Below, in pieces: positions 32,314 to 42,800 of a stretch of DNA of 64,000 nucleotides (the first letter of the stretch is position 1; each line of letters starts with the position of its first letter). The notes beneath the pieces are model-generated. The model was not told where the DNA came from. It saw only the letters and a program-made list of their open reading frames with translations, and searched no databases. The position numbers and the translations under genes were made by a program. Location of the stretch: contig NC_088963.1 in the NCBI RefSeq assembly GCF_010111755.1, forward strand, positions 1,116,001 to 1,180,000. The letters are read 5' to 3'. The stretch comes from Nakaseomyces glabratus. Taxonomy: Eukaryota; Ascomycota; Saccharomycetes; Saccharomycetales; Saccharomycetaceae.

Positions 32314-34242
32314 CTAGATTAAACCACTTAGTGTTAACTTTTCTAGGAATGGTGAGAGGTCCGCTTTCTTGATTTCGATGATCGATGACTCGAAGTTATC
32401 TATCTTGACCTTTGCACCAGTCTGTGCAGTGATTTGTTGAAAAGCCATGCTGAAGTTATTCAAAATAGGTTTCCGGTTCTGGAGCATGTCTAGTCCTCTC
32501 GGGTATCGGGGAGCAAGACCTGCCACAAGGTACGTATCCGTGGCTTCGTCAAGACTAGCTAATACCATTGGCAACAACTGCTTGGCCTCTGATTCTGCAC
32601 AACATTCCATTAGCCAGTTACCTAATCGAAGCAGTGTCAATGGATTTCTGTATAGATCTAAATCAGGTCCTTCCCTTAGAACACAAAGTCTATAGATCCG
32701 TAAATGCTTTATCATTTTCTTTTCTAGTACTGTTACACCGGTGTTGAATATGGCCCTTTGTAAGATTTGGGCATGCTGAATACCAAGTTTTAGGATATCG
32801 AGTTTCTTATCATCAAGGGCATCCCAACTTAACCAGAAATTGGATAGCCATCTCTTATGTAATTTCAGACTTTTGTTTTCTTGCTCTGTCAGAGTCTCGT
32901 CTTCCTCATCCTTTGATGATATACCATCGTCATGAATAGCTTCTCCCACTTCTAATAATGCATTAAGTGCCTCCAAGTATTCACTTGCACTAATGGATCC
33001 TCTATAACCAAATGAACGGACAAAACCATCCCTGACAATATCTTGTAAACCATACCTATCTAGGTTTTTATCGAATATCACACCTAATTCCCTTTTGATT
33101 GAGTGATCCATGTATAACCACGACTCCTGAGCTGTGGTTAACGGTATACCCATTCTAGCAAACATCTTATGTAAACGTTTTTTTCCGCTTTCATTCCACA
33201 GTGATAACTTGGCATTTACATAGTTTGAGAAGTAGAAACTATCATACAGTGATGAATGCCTTAGAAGAAAAAGATAGTAGTCAGGTTGGATGTTTAGCGT
33301 CAAAGTGTCTGGTGTCTTCACTCCTGTGCTTTTTGGCGATAATCTTCTTACTTCATCCTGGAGTAGAGGGCAAAGCCTATTATAGATTTGTGTGAATGCC
33401 GTATCTAAAGAAGTAGTTCCCAGTATAGTTAGCCATAAATTTTGTAACGTAGTTTCACCAATTGATGATAATAATGAGTAGACCTGAGCAGCTAGCGAGT
33501 TTACTACAGTAACACCTTGAGCGTAGTAGTCATCGATTATACTCTCATATTTATGAATCTGTTGTTTCCTCATTTTCCGCTTCCTTTTGTTGTTATCTGT
33601 ACTATCACTTAGGGAACGCTTCTTAGAATATGGGTCGTCATCATCATCGTCGTCATCATCGTCTTCATCCTGGTCAGTTGCAACATCATCCTCATTATTG
33701 TCATCTTCATCGTCACCATCTGGATCTTGATCTTCATCCTGCTCTTTTTCCAACTGGATCAACTTATAGTATGCTTCTTTCACTTCAGAAAGTTGGTCAT
33801 CTACAGTACCATCGTCAAAACATTGTACTATTTCAGAGCCAAACAAATTATCCAGATTCCATGGCCTCTGTGCGTCCCACACGTATATGTATCGCTTAGA
33901 AACACGCTTCTTCCACTTGGCATTCTCTGTTATGTATTCTTCAGGGTCAATCTCCAAAAAGGTCTCAAGGTCAACAACACCACCAAATCCAATAAACATT
34001 ACAGTGTTGACATTATCATCAATCTGGTCATAATGGGTTTTCAGCTCGGAGTAACCAAACACAGGAACTATCTGACTCTGGATCAACTGCTTCTTAAACA
34101 GCAAAGATAGAATCTTTGCAGCACACAACGCATCTACATTCAAACACGACACAAACAATACCAATTGGCACGACGAGTGACTCGAACAACTGCGAACAAT
34201 GGTATTATAGGCCTCACCGTACTTGTCTACAGCATAGTACAT
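32314..34242 (-). CDS. CDC45: DNA replication initiation factor Cdc45
   Basis: 642 residues from the ATG at 34242 (S. cerevisiae 650); the open frame begins at a GTG three codons earlier. Cdc45 joins Mcm2-7 and GINS to form the replicative CMG helicase. The N terminus (MYYAVDKYGEAYNTIV, LFVSCLNVDALCAAKILSLL) is the inactive DHH-phosphoesterase fold. An acidic insert rich in aspartate (about 173-205; nt about 33620-33725) and a basic stretch (KRKRKMRKQQ) follow. The C-terminal half contains LWLTILGTTSLDTAF, QPDYYLFLLRHSSLYDSF, MGIPLTTAQESWLYMD and GLAPRYPRGLDMLQNRKP, all conserved in Cdc45. It shares a 304 bp divergent promoter with LCL2; no MluI cell-cycle box was noticed there. Confidence 0.95.
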   Translation of the reverse strand: MYYAVDKYGEAYNTIVRSCSSHSSCQLVLFVSCLNVDALCAAKILSLLFKKQLIQSQIVPVFGYSELKTHYDQIDDNVNTVMFIGFGGVVDLETFLEIDPEEYITENAKWKKRVSKRYIYVWDAQRPWNLDNLFGSEIVQCFDDGTVDDQLSEVKEAYYKLIQLEKEQDEDQDPDGDDEDDNNEDDVATDQDEDDDDDDDDDDPYSKKRSLSDSTDNNKRKRKMRKQQIHKYESIIDDYYAQGVTVVNSLAAQVYSLLSSIGETTLQNLWLTILGTTSLDTAFTQIYNRLCPLLQDEVRRLSPKSTGVKTPDTLTLNIQPDYYLFLLRHSSLYDSFYFSNYVNAKLSLWNESGKKRLHKMFARMGIPLTTAQESWLYMDHSIKRELGVIFDKNLDRYGLQDIVRDGFVRSFGYRGSISASEYLEALNALLEVGEAIHDDGISSKDEEDETLTEQENKSLKLHKRWLSNFWLSWDALDDKKLDILKLGIQHAQILQRAIFNTGVTVLEKKMIKHLRIYRLCVLREGPDLDLYRNPLTLLRLGNWLMECCAESEAKQLLPMVLASLDEATDTYLVAGLAPRYPRGLDMLQNRKPILNNFSMAFQQITAQTGAKVKIDNFESSIIEIKKADLSPFLEKLTLSGLI

Positions 34243-34402
34243 CAGGTCCACCTTTTAAATTCAATCCTCCAACTTCGTAGCTCACCTGCACTACTTCGAA
34301 ACCAACTATCAAAATGTAATACACCTCTTGTCGAGCAACGATATCTATGTAATGGCCACTATTGTTGATAATGAAGCCTATTGTATTATCGTGTTGTTTT
34401 CT

Positions 34403-34412
34403 AGCTCATCGC
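34403..34412 (-). promoter_or_regulatory. PAC motif in CDC45/LCL2 divergent promoter
   Basis: AGCTCATCGC, followed by the A/T-rich GAATTTTTGCAGTTTTTGCC. It lies about 160 bp upstream of CDC45 and 135 bp upstream of LCL2. Confidence 0.65.
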
Positions 34413-34546
34413 GAATTTTTGCAGTTTTTGCCATTTCTCGAGGATTTGCCAAAATATTTCAACTGTGATAGTAGTGAAGTTGATCAAAAGTGTTGTTGAA
34501 CTTCAAGCCAACTTACACACCACATAGTAACACACAAATCGGAAAT

Positions 34547-34906
34547 ATGAACTTGTTGATGGTGCTATTTGTAGCGCAGGCGCATGCATTCTTCTTTGGG
34601 CAGCAACAGCAGCAACAGCAACAGCAGGCTTCCTATGAGGACCGTGTGTTGGACAGTGGTTGCGCAAAATACCTCTGTTCTGACACTTTGGAGTGTGTTG
34701 ATTCCTGGAAGGACTGTCCTTGTCCATTTCCTAAGTCTCAGTTAAAATGTATGCTACCTAAGGGTTCCAATCGCCCATATGTGTGCATCTCGAAGCCAGC
34801 CACACATGATGAGAAGTTGAATTTGATATATGACGATCCAGTGCAAGGACCCAAGGCTGCAATCAAAGGTATGAGAGATTGTGGGTGGGTACAACAGAAC
34901 CTATAA
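34547..34906 (+). CDS. LCL2: Lcl2-family ER/secretory protein
   Basis: 119 residues from the ATG at 34547; the longer frame starts at a GTG. The N-terminal hydrophobic signal sequence ([18 protein letters not shown]) is followed at once by a glutamine run (nt about 34600-34626). The mature part has conserved cysteines: [42 protein letters not shown] and MRDCGW. This cysteine spacing and the signal peptide are those of yeast Lcl2 (long chronological lifespan 2), a secretory-pathway protein of unclear role linked genetically to ER-associated degradation. Divergent from CDC45 and convergent with SEN2, matching YLR103C-YLR104W-YLR105C. The glutamine run is likely variable between strains. Confidence 0.88.
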   Translation: MNLLMVLFVAQAHAFFFGQQQQQQQQQASYEDRVLDSGCAKYLCSDTLECVDSWKDCPCPFPKSQLKCMLPKGSNRPYVCISKPATHDEKLNLIYDDPVQGPKAAIKGMRDCGWVQQNL

Positions 34907-35042
34907 ACTTGATACCATTAGAAGCTAATATTAATATAACTGGAACTATGTAATTAAGCAAAATTGTGTAAAATATTTAATGCCCCCGCCCAATAGATAT
35001 AATGATAACAAAAATACATCAAATTGCACTGAATAACATTGA

Positions 35043-36149
35043 TTAATCTCTGTTTTTACCGGGTATCCATCTTTTGTATGTAACTTCTGCTACTTTGAAG
35101 TGTTGGAGTAGTTTTACCAAGTTCCCCTGATGCCATAGATCTAGAAGGGTCTCATTAGTGAGTCCTTGGTCGTCTATATAACAGAGGATTAAGGTCTTCT
35201 TGGCACCACTCGCAACACGCGCAACACTTGAATACCAAGTATAGTCGTGGCTTTCTGTGTGGTCCAATACCATTATTGCAAACTCCGCATGCTGGAATGG
35301 TGGGCCTCTCTTGTATAGAAGATAATCACACCCAAACTTTATTCCCGACCGTACACACCACTTGAGTGATCGATAGTGGTGGTATGCCGCATATTTTCGT
35401 ACTAATACCTTCAATTCTTCAATATGTTGAAATTCAAAGTGCTTTATTAGGTCATTTATTTTGATATCTAATACTGGCAATGCGAAAGTCAGGAATATTG
35501 CCTCTACTGGCATTAATTCCATCGATTCTAGAGATCTGATCTCGCCAGAATCATCATAAAGTTCTAAGTCTTCATCCCTAGTCTCTGGGGCAGTCAATTT
35601 CAAATTATTAAGTTCCTTCAATTGATCACTTCTAAACACACGAAGTTTCTCTCTATGCTCCTCTATGATTTGGGTTTCTTGTTCTGCTGATATATTCTGA
35701 GACCTTGATTCAGATAGCTCACCTTCCAGTCTAAGTCTCTCTTTCTTGAAGGCAAGTCTTTGTATTCTCCTGATCTCAGTAACCTTTTCTAAATCCATAG
35801 TACCTGATGGTTTATCGCCAGCATCATTAACTTTTAGTCTCTTCTCGGTTCTGAACTTCCAAGTGGGTTCACTTCTGGACATCTGGCCAGTGCCAAAGAA
35901 CCCATTGTTCCACAGATATTTCATATCTTGTTCATCTTCAACTAGTAAATGGCACCAACCTTGTTCATCTTTTCTAATCGTCAAAGTCAGCTTCTTCGGA
36001 AGCAGGTTGGTGTTTGCATACAAGCAATATAGCCATTGCAACCATGATATCGGATTATATTGACTCACCACCGGCAGCGCATTCCGGTCAATAGGATGGA
36101 TTGGTAATGGGAACTTATACCTCTTTGTATTAAATTGCTTCTTAGCCAT
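35043..36149 (-). CDS. SEN2: tRNA splicing endonuclease catalytic subunit Sen2
   Basis: 368 residues (S. cerevisiae 377). Sen2 cleaves the 5' exon-intron junction of pre-tRNAs within the Sen2-Sen15-Sen34-Sen54 complex, at the mitochondrial surface in yeast. The catalytic triad is visible with the yeast spacing: Tyr279 (LLYKRG), His287 (FQHAEF) and Lys318 (GAKKTLIL). The N-terminal part (PLPIHPIDRNALPVVSQYNP, LWNNGFFGTGQMSRSEP) is the conserved Sen2 N domain; a charged helical region (EKVTEIRRIQRLAFKKERLR) links the two. ATG at 36149. The promoter has a PAC motif starting 35 bp upstream. Confidence 0.95.
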   Translation of the reverse strand: MAKKQFNTKRYKFPLPIHPIDRNALPVVSQYNPISWLQWLYCLYANTNLLPKKLTLTIRKDEQGWCHLLVEDEQDMKYLWNNGFFGTGQMSRSEPTWKFRTEKRLKVNDAGDKPSGTMDLEKVTEIRRIQRLAFKKERLRLEGELSESRSQNISAEQETQIIEEHREKLRVFRSDQLKELNNLKLTAPETRDEDLELYDDSGEIRSLESMELMPVEAIFLTFALPVLDIKINDLIKHFEFQHIEELKVLVRKYAAYHHYRSLKWCVRSGIKFGCDYLLYKRGPPFQHAEFAIMVLDHTESHDYTWYSSVARVASGAKKTLILCYIDDQGLTNETLLDLWHQGNLVKLLQHFKVAEVTYKRWIPGKNRD

Positions 36150-36183
36150 GTCTGCTCCCGAGTTTGGTTCTTATATTATTTAC

Positions 36184-36193
36184 AGCTCATCGC
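36184..36193 (-). promoter_or_regulatory. PAC motif upstream of SEN2
   Basis: AGCTCATCGC, 35 bp before the SEN2 ATG. A second, shorter match (CTCATCGC core only) lies at 36694-36701, upstream of the snoRNA. Confidence 0.6.
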
Positions 36194-36337
36194 CAGGTGA
36201 ATTCATGTGGCTTCTCTTATAATGCCAGAAAGATGAAAGTTTTTAAAGGCTTTGTGTTGCTTTACTGACAAGGATATTATATGATTACTACTAGAATTGC
36301 TTATATGAAGAGTACATATACAAATTTACAATAATTC

Positions 36338-36445
36338 TTCTTACTCAGATACCGTTGTAGTCTATTGAGAAATCATTGTGCCCACAGTGCCAGCCCATCG
36401 GACTGTCTTCAAGCAACATGTAACATATTATCATCATCGAAAGAA
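36338..36445 (-). ncRNA. SNR79: C/D box snoRNA, snR79 type (18S 2'-O-methylation guide)
   Basis: Minus-strand RNA of about 108 nt in the SEN2-MDN1 gap, where S. cerevisiae has SNR79. Box C ATGATGA is at 36437..36431 and box D CTGA at 36348..36345. A terminal stem pairs TTCTTTC (36445..36439) with GTAAGAA (36344..36338), six of seven pairs. The sequence just before box D, GACTACAACGGTAT, is complementary to 18S rRNA ...ATACCGTCGTAGTC... with one A-C mismatch. The fifth base from box D faces the second C of ATACC, the site I recall as Cm1007 in yeast 18S. The ends are estimates from the stem. A possible C' box (AATGATT) lies inside; no second guide was recognised. Confidence 0.88.
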
Positions 36446-36888
36446 TCGTGCAAGATAGACTCTATGAATGCCTATTCAGCATTTCCAAAGAGCTGAAATG
36501 CTATATCATATCCAGAGAATGAATACCGTCTGACCAACTGGTCAGAAACAACAGAAAAGCAGAATTCATCCCTAACGTATATACATATAGCACAGTGTAA
36601 TTGTCTATAATGGGTGCCATGCTAAACCAATATGGAACTGAAATCATTGAAAAATACGACCTGCATTCCTTATAAAGTTGGCCTTGAGATGGCCTCATCG
36701 CAAGAATCTTTTATACTTGAAAAATTTCACATAATGTTAGACGAGTAATAAATATCGTATATATATACATATGTGGCATCAATTAGGTCTTTGGTTCAGT
36801 AATAATAGTGCAAATAGAGATATAGAATCAATTTAAGGCTTTAAAGGGCTTATAAAAATTTTTACTAAATAGCAATATAATTCATGGT
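36446..36888 (-). promoter_or_regulatory. Upstream region of the snoRNA; MDN1 3' flank
   Basis: No coding frame. On the minus strand, about 125 nt before the snoRNA, TTAGGGAT (plus-strand ATCCCTAA, 36568-36575) is one base from the Tbf1 site found at many yeast snoRNA promoters. The CTCATCGC core at 36694-36701 is a partial PAC. The region near the MDN1 stop is A/T-rich. Confidence 0.4.
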
Positions 36889-39800
36889 CTATTGAGATGC
36901 CAGGTCTGAAAAGTATTGGCGCAAAATTAATGCCAACATTTCAGGCAGTTCAACAATATCATGGACCACAACATAGAATTCGAACGGGAAGGTATCTAGA
37001 TATTTAGTGATCTTCAACTGTAGGTTACCTGAACTGTCCGGAACGTACTTAACTTGGCTCATGTCCATGATAGATTCGTTGGATTGGCCTAGGTTGTCGA
37101 TAATCACAAAAACAAGCATGATTTTCTTATCTCTTGCGCGGCGTACCAGTCTCTCAACTGTATCATGATCTTCGCATAAACCATCTGATATCACGATTTC
37201 TAATTGCCATTGATCATTGTCTGAGTAGGCCCTAGCACGTTCAAATATCTTTATAGATTCACCGACAAGTCTTTTGACATCTGTTTTGTCCTCTTGGAAA
37301 TTGAACCATTGGAAAACTTTACTTCCTGAATCATTCGAGAAGTTTTGATCAAATGAATGAACTTCTTTTGTGTATTCACCAAATCTGACAATAGACAATC
37401 CTCCAGATTCCAGTTGCGACAGTGTCTTTGACACTAAGCATAAACTATTGAATGCCAATTGCGCAGATTTGGATTCACTCATAGATTTAGAATTATCGAG
37501 CGCTAACATGATTTGGTATTGCCTCTTGCTTGGTTTGGTGCGTCTTAGCCAAATTTTGTCTTTCCTGTACTGAGATGCTATGTATGGTATAATACGCTTC
37601 ATATTCAAACGTTTACCTGTTTTATAGTCACCTCTTAATTTAGTGGCCAAAGTTGGCTCCAAGATTAAACGTAATTGTTCACCCAGTCTGGCAGAAAGTT
37701 CTACCGTCTCAATCTCACTCTTTCTCCATAATTCTCTAGATTCAGTAAGGTCACGTTGTGGTTTATCAATCTCGGCTTTCAGATTAGTTTCTTTATCGAT
37801 TTCATCCATTAATTGATCCAACTCGTTTTCGTAATCCTCTCTTTTGAAAAGTCCATCATTTTCATAAATTTCTTTATCTTCAATGGAAAGATCTTTCATG
37901 GTGCTGGCAAATGCACCTTGGCTCTTAGAGTCAGTATCCTTCTGTATATCAGTATTGAGATCTTCTTCCAATTCTTCTTTAATTTCATTATGTGACTCCA
38001 AGTTTGCTGCATCATCAGTGTCTATATCAGAATCTATTTTCTCCTCTTCATCAAGGTCATCATTGATCGCAAGATCGTCATCTATTTTATTCGCTTCTTC
38101 TTGATTTGCACCTCCAAGAGCTTGTGTATCAGTTTCGGTATTAGCACCATCAAGATGTTCAAATTCATCAGGTCGTTGATTTGCCTTGTTTTCATTCTCC
38201 TTGTTTTCATCATTTGAAGGATTATTAATCTCTTGTCTGCGGTTATGGTATTCCTTTAACGAGTCACCAAGTTCTTTCAAAACCTCATTAGCTTTTTCAC
38301 GGGAAGAATCGTTATGGTTTTCAGAGTCTTTTTCCTGTTCTTGGTGTTCCAGATTTGTCATACCGGAATCACCTATATTTTCTTGATCTTCGTCATCTTT
38401 AGTGTCAGCTCCTGCACCTTTAGCACCGGCGTTTTGTTCCGCATTAGCTTCTGAGGTTTCATCATTGTTGTCTAAATAGTTTTCAATACCTTCAGCACCT
38501 TCATCATCAATATTGGTTCCAGTTTCCCCGTTTTCCGTTTGTGGTTCTTCTTGAAGTGTCTGCTCTTCATCTTGCATGTCTACATCATTATTGTCTTCAT
38601 CGTTGTTTTCACCTTCTTGATTATCATTTTCTTCGTTTGCATCGGATAAATTATTCTCCTCTTCAATGTTTTCCTCCTCTAGATTGTCTACTTCCATATC
38701 ATCTTTGTTTTGCTTCTCGTCAAGGATATCTTCTTCAACTTCCATTTCTTCTGCATTAGATTCAAAACCAGAATCCTTCATGTCATCCTCCTCTTCTTCA
38801 TTATCAGATTTGGATTCCTCTTCTGAATCGAGTTGCATATCTTCTGGTAATTCCATAGTTTCGATTTCGGGGGCATCGAACATTTGTTCTTCTTTCTCAT
38901 CATTAACAACTTCATCTTCTTGCTGGCCTACGTCTTCCTCTCCAGATTCCTCATTGTCAAGATCTTGTTCTTGTTCATCCCCATTTTGGTTTTCACTATC
39001 ATTTTGCTGATCTTCGTTATTTTCTTCTTTACTATCAGGCTCTTTGTTTGAACCTTCATCACCGTTTTCTTGTTGTTCATTTTCGGCTGCCTGGACATCT
39101 TCAGATTCATTATTCTGATTCTCAATCTGATTATCAGTTTCCTTCTCTTTGAGATTATCATCAACTTTCTCGTCCCACATTTTATCGTCAACCGCATTAG
39201 CATCGTCATCGTCGATATCATTGATTTCCTCATCCAGTTCTTCTTCATCACTTTCATTGTCAGAGTCATCGGAGTTATCTTGATCGGAAATATCTTCTAA
39301 TTCACCAGCCATATCACCTTCCATATCAACTGCATTATCTTCGTCATCATCTTCTCTATCATCTTTATCCTTTTGATCTTGATTTGAAGTTTGTGCATCT
39401 TCTGTCAAATCTTCATCCTGATCTATATCATTACTCTTGTTCTCAGCACCCTCACCATCACCTAAACCAGTACCTTCATGCAAGTTTTCATCATAAGTTT
39501 CTTCAGATGGCGGAGGTGGTGAACAAAATCCATCCTTGGCTAAGTTGTACAATATAGTACCAAATACATATGTACCGGAAGATAGTTGATAGTAAAAGCT
39601 CCAAGTCTTTTCCAGTAGGTTTTCGGAAAGACCAACATACCCACAAATAAAAGGTAAAACAAACTTAAGTATTTTGCGTAATTTAATTGATTCACCTTTG
39701 CTGTAATCACAAGAAATTATCATTTCGTATAGTTCTGAGACTAATTTGGAAATATTCTTCGAATTCATGTCTTTTAATGATGATAACAGTTTCTTTGATA

Positions 39801-42800
39801 GCAATTGCAGCCATTTGTCATCAGATTCTGATAAATTATCAAAGTTGTTTGACATTACTTTCTGAAATCTGACCAATACGGCATCTGACAACTTTGATGC
39901 TAATGACGTTATTGCCTCGAAGTGAGACTCATCATTTCTTGTCAGCTCATCATTTAGTTCTATACTTCCAACATTCAAGAGGTAGTCGTGGACAGGTTGA
40001 ATAAACATGCTATTGTTTGGTGTTGATATCTTTTGAACCTCAGTTCTACTACTTAATATCAGACTGCTAAATTCGTTCCTGACATCGCTGAAAGAAATGT
40101 CATAGTTGAGAGCATTTGAGATCATGTTCTCCAAACTCATAAACTTCTCTTTCGATGTCTTTAGGAACTGATAACAGGAGTTGATGTTGTCATTATCTTT
40201 GTTGTTGTATTGGCTAACAGATGAAAGTGTTTCCAAACTGTAATTTACTAAATTTAATATGGCAGACACATCAGATGACATATTTTTAATGCACTTGTGT
40301 TGAGTGTTGAACTTCAAAGCAAAGTTAGAATTCATAAATTTTCTTATGTACAAGAGTTTCTGCTCTATGACCTTCGAGTTTTCTTGTAATTCTAAAATTG
40401 GTGTCCTTGTGACAATAAGTGAGAACACTAAATTTTCAGTAATAGCCATACCCTTTTCTAAGGAGGTAATAGGAACTTCTTCATTTGGCTCAGAAATTGC
40501 ACTCCTTAGTCTAGGTAGAAGGTCAATTAGCTTATAGAACCATTCGTCTCGTGTACTATCAGATAACTGCACTAGAGCTGGTGCATTGGCCAGTATTAAA
40601 GTTGATGAAGATTGTACTTTTTGAATATCAATACGGTAACTTGACTTCAGACCAATTCTTCTAAGTTCTTTTATACCATCACTTAATAGTTTTCTTTTTT
40701 GAACTTTCAATGCAGCCAAATGTTTTTTTATTTCTTTCTTATATTGAGAAGGTGTTTCCTTGCGGAGCCTGTCAGCTTCGCTGAGATATTCTTCTGATAA
40801 TTGTGTAAAGTCCGGAGCGTCCCATTGTTTTACAATATTGGTGAAGTGCTTCATATTATGGACAATGGTATCAATGTTTCTGAAATTCTTATGTAATTTC
40901 AAAGGTTCGTCAACATCAGTAACTGATGAAAGGTCAACACATAAAGTCTCCAAATTTAGGTTGTTCAAGTTACGAGGGCCTAAAGATTTCGGTTTGCTAA
41001 ATTGTAAACCCCCCGTAATTAGGTCAGTGACTTTACCAGATATGACATTTCTGTACTTCCTGACAATTTTATAAAGGTTATTATGGGATTTTTTGGAACT
41101 TTGTTTCAGAGCATCTATATTGACATCCTTCCAGCTAGCAAGAAGAATTATATCTTTCATATCCTTATCCAATGTTTTTCGTGTAGTTTTAATCACATCC
41201 TGCACCTTTTCTTGAAATTGCTTGTAATACAGAATGATGTTTGTCAGAGCATTTATGGTCTGTTCTTTATTAGGGAAAGAATTCAACAAATGTTCTTTAA
41301 ATGAAATAACTAGATTTATTCTGTGATCGTATTCTCCAATTGTACTTTCACTAAAAAATACATTCAATGCTTGAAGTAGTTTATATTGTTTTTCATTTTC
41401 TCCATCCATATTTGATTCTGTAGGTAATATGATAGTTTCATAAAGGTAAAACCACCATTTACTAATACTTCTCTGTGCCTGTTTATCCTCATTCAACAGC
41501 AGTTCCGACCAACTTCTAAGTTCCATTCTTCTCCAGCTCACCAATGTGTTTACAATCTCAGTGATATAGTCGTTGAGCGATACAGTTGAGGAAGCATATT
41601 TCTCCCACTCTGTTAAGATAGTGTAGATCTGTTCAAGCTTCTGTAATTGTCTGGCAATGGTAGTGTCCAATGTGAAGGAAAGAAATTCATGGCAGGTTCT
41701 AAATAAATCTTGCAATGTCGCATTCTCAGGCCATTGGTTAAGAAGTTCATTGACCTTCCCAAGAAGAGTTAAAATGGATCTAGCGGCTTTCTTGCTTTCT
41801 GGTATGGAAAAGTCCTTAAATATGCTGAAGGATTTGTTCTCGGTTTTATCGAATCCATTAATTTTTTGTGCTAAAATGTTCGCTACTGATAGTAGCGTTT
41901 CAGGGGTAACTATTCCTGAGGTTAATTGTGCAGATAAACTATTATCCAATGAACTAATCTTTGTACCTTCCGTAATCACATCGTTTAGCGATAGTTGTTC
42001 ATCGGAACTGAATAAGTTCATGTACTCAATGGTCAGCTGATGATATAAGTCAACAGTTTCCTCGTCTTGTGACTTAATATCTTCCGATAAATTTAATTCA
42101 TCATCATAGTCAGGGAACATTTCTCGGAATTCTCTTTCAAAATCATCAGATTCATCAGTGTACTTAAAAGTTTTGGCCTGTTCTTCTTGTTTTTTCTCTG
42201 ATTGCATTTTTCTCATTGACCATCTCGCATATAATGTATGCAGAGATTCATGGAATATATCTAGCAGTTCATCAGATTGTTTAAAGTACCTGAATAATCT
42301 CACAAAATGTAATAAAGTTCTATCTGCGTCATAATTATTAGCAGAGGCCCTTTGCAGCATTACAAACATATTCTTGAAATGCTGCTTCACAGAGTATTCA
42401 CTTACAGTTAGTAGTGGGTTTACTGCCCACAACCTTGTGGTCCCTTGGTGAAGGTTATCATTCAACAACTTTTGTTTCATAATATCAAAACCAAACTTAA
42501 TTGCAAATATGTAGCCAGCAAAAATATCATTTAGATCAGAAAACATTTTGAAACCAGATTTTACTCTTTCAACAAATTTTGAAGAGTTCACTTGAAGACT
42601 ATCCAAACGAGATGAAATAGAGTGCTTTAATTTACCTGCCTGTACCAAATCATTTATATGATCCTGTGAAAGTGAAGATAATAAGAAAGCATTCCATTCA
42701 TCGAACAGATCATCCACAGCTTCATTGGTCCTGTAAACTAGAGGTTTTTCAGGCGCAGACGGTTCTTCGATAGATTGAGCTAGTAGTTCATTATATATTG

